Source: Planctomycetota bacterium (GTDB taxonomy: Bacteria > Planctomycetota > Phycisphaerae > SM23-33). From it: 32,299 nt of DNA. The notes below the pieces were generated by a model that was not told the DNA's origin, did not search any database, and saw only the letters and a program-made list of their open reading frames with translations. Shown here one piece after another: positions 15,703-22,828 of the stretch (position 1 is the stretch's first letter; every line of letters begins with the position of its first letter). The stretch spans positions 1-32,299 of the forward strand of contig JACRIL010000108.1 of the NCBI GenBank assembly GCA_016235825.1, in the 5' to 3' direction. The translations under genes were made by a program, and so were the position numbers.

Positions 15703-17775
15703 ATGACAGCAGACCAGACGATCAATTCCGGGCAGGCAACCGGCCGGGGCCGGCGGGGAGGGATGCTTTGCGCCCTGGCGGTCTGTCTTGCTGGCACGGC
15801 GGCGTACTGGAACAGTTTCGGCGGGGCCTTTGTCTTCGACGACGCGCATTCGATCACCGAGAGCAGGGAGATGACCGGCTCCGTCTGGGAACCTCTGCGG
15901 CGATACGACGTCAGGCCGGTGGCGTTTCTGACTTTCTGGGTCAATCGCAGGCTGGGCGGGCTGGACGTCTGGGATTATCACCTTGTCAATCTCTGCGTGC
16001 ATCTGCTGGCGGGACTGACGCTGATGGGCCTGGTCCGCCGGCTGCTGCTTTCGCCCCGGCTGGCGCGGCATTTCGGCGATGCGGCAGAGCCGCTGGCGGC
16101 GGCGGTGGCCGTCGTATGGGCCGTTCATCCGATCCAGACAGAGGCCGTTACGTATATCATTCAGCGATGCGAGTCGTTGATGGGGCTGTTTGCCCTGTTG
16201 AGCATTTATCTGGCTGTTCGCGGCATGGAAAGCCCCAGGCCGGCCGGATGGTTCGCCGCGTCGCTTGCGGCATTTCTGGCCGGGGGCGGATGCAAGGAAG
16301 CGATCATTACGGTTCCTCCGATCCTGCTGGCCGCCGACATGGTGTTTTATTCTTCCGTCCGGGCCGGGGGATTCTGGAAGGCTTTCCGGGCGTCCCTGCG
16401 GAGAGGGTGGGTGCTCTACGCTGGAGTCGGCCTGCTGGCGGTTCTGGCGGTGCCGGTGGCGTACAAGAGGTTCACGGGCGGTCTGAAGGAGGGGCACATC
16501 TCGTCGCCCATCGTCGGAGCGGTTTTCGGGGAGGCCGGCCCGTCGGTCTGGGCATACATGATAACCCAGCCGCAGGTCATAACGCATTACCTGTCGCTGG
16601 CGTTCTGGCCGGACAGTCTGTGCATCGATTATTGCTGGCCGGCCGCGCGGAGCATAGGCGAGGTCTGGCCGGGCGTTGCGGTTGTCGGCGTCCTGATCGC
16701 GGCGACGGCGGCCGCGCTTTGGCGATGGCCGGCGTGGGGATTCGTCGGACTGTGGTTTTTCCTCTGGCTTGCGCCGCGGTCGAGCGTGATTATCCGGCCG
16801 GACCTGGCCGTGGAACACAGGATGTATCTTCCGCTGGCGGCGGTGGTCGCCGTCGTGATTGCGGCGGCGTATCTGGCGGGCCGGAGGCTAATAGGCCGGG
16901 CGGCCCCAAAGACGGCCGTCGCGGCGGGCTGTGCCGCTCTTGCGGTGTGCGTAATAGCTTTGGCCGTCCGCACCGCCCATCGCAACACGGATTATGCCTG
17001 CGAAATGTCGATCTGGCAGGCGACTGTTCAGAACCGCTGGGGATCGGCCAACCCCCGCGCGTATTACAATCTTGGGGTCGCATGGCAGGATATTTACAAA
17101 CAGACCAGGCAGGCCGAGGCTCTCAAACGTTCTGCATCGGCCTTGACAAAGGCGTGCGAACTTTCGCCCGGATTCGACCTTGCGTGGTTCAGGCTGGGCT
17201 TTGCATATGATGAACTCAGCGCGGTCGGGCCAAACAAGATGGCGCTTCTCGACAAGGCCATCCTTAATTATGAGAAGGCCGTGGAGCTTGTCCGAAACGA
17301 CGCGAAATATCAGAAAAAACTGGTGAAATATCTCAATAACCTGGGCGAAGCATGGCGGCATGTCGCATCGTTGAATTCGGCGGCGGGCCAGACGGAACAG
17401 GCCGCGACGGCCATGGCGAAGGCGTCGGATTGTTTCAGGGAGTGCATGAGCCTTGATCCGGCCGATCCCGCCGGATGGTACAACATGGGCTGCCTGATGA
17501 TGCAGGACGGCCGGCCGGACAAGGCGATAGAATTTTTCCGGCAGGCCGTCGCGATCAAACCCGATCAGCCGCAAGTCTACGCCAATCTCGGATCGGCCCT
17601 GGCCCGGACAGGCAGACTCCAGGAGGCGCTGGCCAATTTCCGCAAGGCGCTCGAACTCAATCCGAACGACCAGGAGGCGCAGCGGGGCTACAAGCGAGTG
17701 AACGAGGAAATTCGCAGAAGCCCATGGCCGTCAACGTCGCCGTCGTCCGGCCGGAATTTTCCGGAAAATCAGTGA
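15703..17775 (+). CDS. GT-C membrane glycosyltransferase with C-terminal TPR repeats, paralogue 2
   Basis: The 690-residue product shares its plan with both neighbours. FVFDDAHSI in the first loop carries the acidic GT-C motif, WDYHLVNLCVH marks the next helix, HPIQTEAVTYIIQRCESLMG is the best conserved stretch shared with paralogue 3, and KEAIITVPP follows. About ten or more membrane helices are followed by three or four TPR units from residue about 440, ending with a well-formed pair (PDKAIEFFRQAVAIKPDQ and LQEALANFRKALELNPND). It starts 18 bases after paralogue 1 and is probably co-transcribed. A role in adding sugars to exported proteins or glycans is inferred from the fold; donor and acceptor are unknown. 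Confidence 0.75.
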   Translation: MTADQTINSGQATGRGRRGGMLCALAVCLAGTAAYWNSFGGAFVFDDAHSITESREMTGSVWEPLRRYDVRPVAFLTFWVNRRLGGLDVWDYHLVNLCVHLLAGLTLMGLVRRLLLSPRLARHFGDAAEPLAAAVAVVWAVHPIQTEAVTYIIQRCESLMGLFALLSIYLAVRGMESPRPAGWFAASLAAFLAGGGCKEAIITVPPILLAADMVFYSSVRAGGFWKAFRASLRRGWVLYAGVGLLAVLAVPVAYKRFTGGLKEGHISSPIVGAVFGEAGPSVWAYMITQPQVITHYLSLAFWPDSLCIDYCWPAARSIGEVWPGVAVVGVLIAATAAALWRWPAWGFVGLWFFLWLAPRSSVIIRPDLAVEHRMYLPLAAVVAVVIAAAYLAGRRLIGRAAPKTAVAAGCAALAVCVIALAVRTAHRNTDYACEMSIWQATVQNRWGSANPRAYYNLGVAWQDIYKQTRQAEALKRSASALTKACELSPGFDLAWFRLGFAYDELSAVGPNKMALLDKAILNYEKAVELVRNDAKYQKKLVKYLNNLGEAWRHVASLNSAAGQTEQAATAMAKASDCFRECMSLDPADPAGWYNMGCLMMQDGRPDKAIEFFRQAVAIKPDQPQVYANLGSALARTGRLQEALANFRKALELNPNDQEAQRGYKRVNEEIRRSPWPSTSPSSGRNFPENQ

Positions 17776-17819
17776 TCTGCCGGGTTGTTGGCTCGCGGAA
17801 TGGTTGATATCATCACTTC

Positions 17820-20045
17820 GTGAGCAAACAGCATGATACTTTCAAGGGATCCGTCGCCGACGAACTTTCCTCGGCAGGCCAGTCTCCTCGCTGGCAGGCC
17901 ACGACCGCCGCGGTCCTGGCGATTTTTGTGGCGTGCGTCGCGGCGTATTTCAACAGTTTCCCCGGCCAGTTTGTTTACGACGACATAACCTTCATCCCCA
18001 ACAACCCGGTTGTTACTTTGGGCCCCTGGAGCGGCCTGAACAGCAACAGGCCGATCATAGGCCTGGCGTTCAGCCTCAACTATTATTTCAGCGAAAAATC
18101 GCCGTGGGATTATCACCTGACAAACATGCTGATACATTTCCTGGCGGCGACGGTGCTGTTCGGGATAATCCGGCGGACGCTGGGCCTGCCCCGGATGCCG
18201 GCGATGCTGTCCGACCACGCGGCGATACTGGCCGGGGCGATAGCCATCCTGTGGGCGGTGCATCCGCTCCAGACCGAATCGGTTACGTTCATCATGCAGC
18301 GGTGCGAGTCGCTGATGGGGCTGTTCTTCATGCTGACGATTTACTGCATGATTCGGGCCGGCCTTTCGGAAAGTCCGGTCCTGTGGTCGCTGGGTGCGGT
18401 TGTGAGTTTCATCCTGGGGGCCGGCTGCAAGGAGACGATCATCACTGCGCCGATCATCGTGCTGTTGTATGACATGATTTTTCTTGCGCCAGTTCGCCGG
18501 TTGGCCGGCGCCGGAAAGGGCGGGCTTGTCGGGTCCGCCGCGTCTGCCTTGCGGAAAGGGTGGGTTTTCTACAGCGGCCTGATCCTGTCGGGCGTCGTAA
18601 TCGCGGCTATAGCCCATCGGCGGATCGCGCAGATTCTCGCCCGGGCCGGCGGTGAGACGGCAAACAAATCGGATTTCTCGCCGCTCAACTACGCCATGAC
18701 GCAGTTTAAGGCGCTCTGGCATTATCTGGCCCTGACGTTCTGGCCGGCCGGACTTTGCCTGGATTATCTCTGGCCAGTGGCAAAATCGTTCGGCGAGGTC
18801 TGGCCATATGCCATCGGCATCGGGCTGCTGCTCATTCTGACATTGATCTTACTATGGCGCCGGCCGACGTGGGGCTTTTTGGGATTGTGGTTCTTCATCA
18901 ACCTGGCCCCCCGATCGGGCTTTTACCCGCGGCCTGACGTTGTCGTCGAGCATCGCATGTATCTGCCGCTGGCGGCCGTGATTGCCGCGGCGGTGCTTGG
19001 GCTTTATCTGGCCGGCGTTTGGCTTGCGCGGCGTTTGGGCGGCGGAGAAAAACCGCTCAGGATCGCTCTGATCGTCGGTTCGGCCTGCTGGGGCGCGGCC
19101 GTTATTGCACTTATCGCCCGGACGGCCGTCCGCAACGCCGATTATCACAGCGAGGTTGGCATCTGGCGGGCGACGGTTGCCGTAAGCCCGAACAATTATC
19201 GCGCGCACAACAATCTGGGCCGGGCCCTGATCCAGCGGGCCTCGATCGGCATAAGCCACCAGGACATGCTGAACGACCTCAACGAGGCGATAAAGCAGTT
19301 CGCGATCTCGATCGAAATCAAACCCCAGCCCGAAGTCTATAAAAACATCTCCGTGGCCTTTATAGGCCGGGCCCAGCCGGAGGCGGCAGCATCGGCCTTG
19401 TTGGAGGGCATCAGGAAATTTCCCGAATTCAAGGATTTGTATTTCTGGCTCCGCAACGCCATGGAGAAGTTGGACAAGACGGGCAAAAACGCCGAGTGTT
19501 TCGCCGAAATAATGGATTTTCTCCAGCGGCTGGCCGCCATTCAGCCCAGGAACGCTTTCGCCAGGCACGCGCTGGCATTCGGCTGGATGGTCAGCGGCGA
19601 CGACCAGAAGGCGGCGGTGGAATACCGGGCGGCATATCAGATCGCCGGCCCGAACGTCGATATCATGCGGGATCTGGCCTGGCTGCTGGCGACCAGCCGG
19701 GATGAGTCGGTACGCAACGGCAAGGAAGCCGTCGAACTGGCCGAAGCCGCCTGCCGGATGGTCGAAAACTCGTTCCGGACGCCGGAAAACATGGCCCGAA
19801 TGAGCGATTTGCGAGGCATATTCTCCTTGTGCATGGATGTCTTGGGCGCCGCATATGCCGAGGCGGGCATGTTTGACAGGGCTGTCGAAGCGGCACAGAA
19901 TGCGATCTCCCTGGCCAGAGACACCAAAATAACCTTGATGATCCCGGATTATCTGGAGAGGTTGAAGCTGTACAAGCAGAACCGGCCGTACCGTCAGAGT
20001 GTCAAGCCCGGGAAAACAGCCAGCATGCCGGCAACGGCAAAATAG
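17820..20045 (+). CDS. GT-C membrane glycosyltransferase with C-terminal TPR repeats, paralogue 3
   Basis: The 741-residue protein is the largest of the three paralogues. It shows FVYDDITFI (acidic GT-C motif), WDYHLTNMLIHF, HPLQTESVTFIMQRCESLMG and KETIITAPI, each aligned with paralogue 2, then about ten membrane helices and a degenerate TPR region from residue about 450. The start is a GTG at 17820 without a ribosome binding site. TTGTTG (17785-17790) and TATCAT (17808-17813), 17 bases apart, would place the transcript start on that codon, so it may be leaderless; the start remains uncertain. Its C-terminus ends in a Lys/Ala/Met-rich tail similar to that of paralogue 1. Confidence 0.72.
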   Translation: MSKQHDTFKGSVADELSSAGQSPRWQATTAAVLAIFVACVAAYFNSFPGQFVYDDITFIPNNPVVTLGPWSGLNSNRPIIGLAFSLNYYFSEKSPWDYHLTNMLIHFLAATVLFGIIRRTLGLPRMPAMLSDHAAILAGAIAILWAVHPLQTESVTFIMQRCESLMGLFFMLTIYCMIRAGLSESPVLWSLGAVVSFILGAGCKETIITAPIIVLLYDMIFLAPVRRLAGAGKGGLVGSAASALRKGWVFYSGLILSGVVIAAIAHRRIAQILARAGGETANKSDFSPLNYAMTQFKALWHYLALTFWPAGLCLDYLWPVAKSFGEVWPYAIGIGLLLILTLILLWRRPTWGFLGLWFFINLAPRSGFYPRPDVVVEHRMYLPLAAVIAAAVLGLYLAGVWLARRLGGGEKPLRIALIVGSACWGAAVIALIARTAVRNADYHSEVGIWRATVAVSPNNYRAHNNLGRALIQRASIGISHQDMLNDLNEAIKQFAISIEIKPQPEVYKNISVAFIGRAQPEAAASALLEGIRKFPEFKDLYFWLRNAMEKLDKTGKNAECFAEIMDFLQRLAAIQPRNAFARHALAFGWMVSGDDQKAAVEYRAAYQIAGPNVDIMRDLAWLLATSRDESVRNGKEAVELAEAACRMVENSFRTPENMARMSDLRGIFSLCMDVLGAAYAEAGMFDRAVEAAQNAISLARDTKITLMIPDYLERLKLYKQNRPYRQSVKPGKTASMPATAK

Positions 20046-20080
20046 CCGGCTTTGAATTGCTCTGCTGCCGCTGCCGGGGT

Positions 20081-20109
20081 TTGCTATCGCACTATTTCGA
20101 CGATACAAT
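20081..20109 (+). promoter_or_regulatory. Candidate promoter for the CapD-like gene
   Basis: TTGCTA (20081-20086) and TACAAT (20104-20109) are 17 bases apart, matching four and five of six consensus positions. It would separate the dehydratase gene from the glycosyltransferase array, leaving a leader of about 75 bases. Confidence 0.4.
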
Positions 20110-20191
20110 CTTGTTGTAAAGGAGAGTTCTCAGTTCGTCGTCGACCCGAAAAACGAGTTTTGCGGCAGATGCTGCTTTCAGGATCATACGC

Positions 20192-22198
20192 ATGTCGAAT
20201 GATGGCATGGACAATCAGGATGCGTCCGAGGCGCTGCCAGGCCGGAACGGCAACGGCAGTGACCGGGACCGGCGAGTGCGCACGCTGCGGCAGAGGTTTG
20301 CCACAATTTCCGCTTTTCACGCGATAACTTTCGCCCTGGGGCTGTTGGCCGCCTTCCTCCTGTGGTTCGACGCGACGCACGGCATCGCGATGTCAAGCTG
20401 GTTGACCGGACAGTATTTGTACTGTCTGCCATATTTTGTCCTGCTGAAGCTGGTCCTGTTCCGCCAGCACAGGCTCCTGCGGGGCGGATGGCGTTTTTCG
20501 GGCCTGCCAGAGGTGGCCCGCATACTGGCCGCGTCGTGGTGGTTCGCCCTCATCACATTTGTCCTGATGTTTTGCTTTTATTACATGCCCATATGGACAT
20601 CGACCGGCCGGATTCCCTTTCTTACCGATTATTTCGAGCGGTTTCCCAGGGCCGTGATAGTGCTGGACTTTATGGCCACGGTCTTCCTGGTCTGCCTGGC
20701 CCGGTTCTCATACCGGATTTATTACGAGGAACTCCGCGGGCCTGGCCGGGAACAGCTCAGGCGAGTGCTGATAGCCGGGGCTGGCAACGCGGGGGCCGCC
20801 ATTGTGCGCGAAATCCGCCGGATGCCCGTCCAGCGGTATTTCGTAATCGGCATGGTGGACGACGAACCGGACAAACAGCATATCATCGTGAACGGCGTGC
20901 CGGTATTGGGCGCCACGGAAGACATCGCGGCGATCTGCCGCGATCGCCGGATCGAGGAAATCATCATCGCGATGCCGTCGGCCAGCCAGAAGCAACTGCG
21001 GCGGGTCATCGATCTTTGCACGGGCACCAAACTGAAGTTCCAGTCGCTGCCCGGCGTAACCGATCTGATCGACGGCAAGGTTACGGTGTCGCAGATACGC
21101 CCGGTTGACATAAACGACCTGCTTGGCCGCACGGCGGCACAGCTCGACAGACAGTCGATAAGCGGGCTTCTGCGGGACAAGCGGGTGCTTGTTACCGGCG
21201 CCGGCGGCAGCATAGGATCGGAGATGTGCAGGCAGATCGCGAATTTCGCCCCGGCCCGGATGATCATGCTGGACCGTGCCGAGAATCCCCTTTTCGACAT
21301 CACAAACGAACTGTCCGCAAATTTCCCCGCCGTGCCGCTGAATCCCCATATCTGCGACGTCTGCGACTCGCCGCGGGTGGAAATGATATGGAAGGAATAC
21401 GCCCCGAATGTGGTGATTCATGCCGCCGCGCACAAGCACGTGCCGATAATGGAGGTCGATCCAGGCGAGGCGATAAAGAACAACGTGTTCGGCGCGAAAA
21501 ATGTGGCGGAGGCGTCATGCCGGCATAATGTGGACGTGTTTGTCATGATTTCCACGGACAAGGCGGTCAATCCGTCCAGCGTCATGGGCGCCACGAAACG
21601 GATTGCCGAAATTTACGTGCAGTCGCTGAACGGCCGGGCCGCCTGGGCGACGAAGTTCATGGCCGTCAGGTTCGGCAACGTCCTGGGTTCGTCGGGTTCG
21701 GTGGTTCAGATATTCCGGTCGCAGATCGCCAGGGGCGGCCCCGTCAAAGTTACGCATCCGGAAATGTGCCGGTATTTCATGACGGTCAGCGAGGCCAGCC
21801 AGCTTGTCCTTCAGGCCGCCGCGACCGGACAGGGCGGACAGATATTCCTCCTCGACATGGGCGAGCCGGTGAAGATCGTGGACCTGGCCAGGCAGATGAT
21901 AACCCTCAGCGGATTCCGCCCCGGCGAAGACATCGATATCGTGTTCACCGGCGTCAGGCCAGGCGAGAAACTTTTTGAAGAATTGCGCACGACCGGCGAG
22001 GACATCCAGCCGACGGTGCATCCCAGGGTGCTGGTATGGAGACACAAGCCGGCTGATCCGGAACAGATCCGCCGCGCGATGATCTCCCTGCAGGCCGTCA
22101 TAGACAGCGGCGACAGGCAGAAGACCATCGAGGCCCTGCATATTCTTGTGCCCGAATATTCGTCCCAAGAGGCGCCCGACGCGGGCCGGGCCGGCTGA
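20192..22198 (+). CDS. CapD/WbpM-type nucleotide-sugar 4,6-dehydratase, membrane-bound
   Basis: The 668-residue protein has four N-terminal membrane helices (about residues 40-175), a first Rossmann domain (GAGNAG at 196-201) and a second, catalytic short-chain dehydrogenase domain (TGAGGSIGSE at 335-344). The active site reads STDKAVNPSSVMGATKR at 454-470, with Met465 in place of the usual Tyr and Lys469, as in WbpM and related UDP-GlcNAc 4,6-dehydratases. It should make a 4-keto-6-deoxy sugar nucleotide for O-antigen, capsule or protein glycosylation. AGGA lies eight bases before the ATG. Its place after three glycosyltransferases supports a glycan locus. Whether it acts on UDP-GlcNAc or another UDP-sugar cannot be read from the sequence. 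Confidence 0.87.
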   Translation: MSNDGMDNQDASEALPGRNGNGSDRDRRVRTLRQRFATISAFHAITFALGLLAAFLLWFDATHGIAMSSWLTGQYLYCLPYFVLLKLVLFRQHRLLRGGWRFSGLPEVARILAASWWFALITFVLMFCFYYMPIWTSTGRIPFLTDYFERFPRAVIVLDFMATVFLVCLARFSYRIYYEELRGPGREQLRRVLIAGAGNAGAAIVREIRRMPVQRYFVIGMVDDEPDKQHIIVNGVPVLGATEDIAAICRDRRIEEIIIAMPSASQKQLRRVIDLCTGTKLKFQSLPGVTDLIDGKVTVSQIRPVDINDLLGRTAAQLDRQSISGLLRDKRVLVTGAGGSIGSEMCRQIANFAPARMIMLDRAENPLFDITNELSANFPAVPLNPHICDVCDSPRVEMIWKEYAPNVVIHAAAHKHVPIMEVDPGEAIKNNVFGAKNVAEASCRHNVDVFVMISTDKAVNPSSVMGATKRIAEIYVQSLNGRAAWATKFMAVRFGNVLGSSGSVVQIFRSQIARGGPVKVTHPEMCRYFMTVSEASQLVLQAAATGQGGQIFLLDMGEPVKIVDLARQMITLSGFRPGEDIDIVFTGVRPGEKLFEELRTTGEDIQPTVHPRVLVWRHKPADPEQIRRAMISLQAVIDSGDRQKTIEALHILVPEYSSQEAPDAGRAG

Positions 22199-22222
22199 TC
22201 GGCCGGAAATTCCAGGATCACA

Positions 22223-22651
22223 ATGGCCAATCGGATTCCAGTGCTGCCCGGAATGTCGCTCGACGAGGACGAGCTTGAATTTTCGTTCGAGCGATCGTCG
22301 GGCCCCGGCGGGCAGAACGTCAACAAGGTATCGACGGCGGCAAGGCTGAGGTTCAACGTGTTCGCGAGCGGGTCTATAAGCCAAGCCGTCAAGTCGAGGC
22401 TGGCCGGCCTGGCGGGGACAAGGATGAGCGCCGACGGCATCCTGACGATACTTGCGCGGAGATTCCGCAGCCAGGCACAGAATCGCCGGGACGCGATCGG
22501 CAGGCTTGTCGGCATGTTTCGCGAGGCCGCCAAACCTCCGAAACAACGACGGCCGTCGCGACCCACCCGATCCTCGAAAGAACGCCGGCTCCGACGCAAG
22601 CTCCTAAGGTCCGAAAAAAAGCAAAATAGGCGTACCCCCGGCGAAGTTTGA
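22223..22651 (+). CDS. arfB: Peptidyl-tRNA hydrolase ArfB, ribosome rescue
   Basis: The 142-residue protein holds the release-factor GGQ motif at residues 29-31 within SSGPGGQNVNKVSTA, and no codon-recognition domain. A very basic tail of about 45 residues (many Arg and Lys) follows; in ArfB such a tail enters the empty mRNA channel of stalled ribosomes so that GGQ can release the stuck peptide. Length and layout match ArfB (YaeJ) and not RF1/RF2. AGGA lies five bases before the ATG, and the gene starts 24 bases after the dehydratase, so it may share that transcript. The link to glycan genes is probably chance. Confidence 0.88.
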   Translation: MANRIPVLPGMSLDEDELEFSFERSSGPGGQNVNKVSTAARLRFNVFASGSISQAVKSRLAGLAGTRMSADGILTILARRFRSQAQNRRDAIGRLVGMFREAAKPPKQRRPSRPTRSSKERRLRRKLLRSEKKQNRRTPGEV

Positions 22652-22752
22652 GGGTATTAATTGGTAGATGAAAAAGTGTGGGGTTTTCGCGATTTGCAGG
22701 GATTTATATATGGAACAGCGGAAAAAAGGCCGCCCGGAACATCAAAAGCTAT

Positions 22753-22774
22753 GGTCTTGTCGGGGTCTTGTCGG
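22753..22774. repeat. Perfect tandem duplication of an 11-base unit
   Basis: GGTCTTGTCGG occurs twice in a row (22753-22763 and 22764-22774) in the leader of the DUF4159 gene, about 55 bases before its start. It could be a binding site or simple slippage. Nothing else is seen in the gap 22652-22828 apart from an A+T-rich stretch near 22700. Confidence 0.6.
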
Positions 22775-22828
22775 TAGAGTAAGGAAGGAATCGCGGTTTG
22801 CCGATTTTCTGGACGCGGAGTTTTGGCG

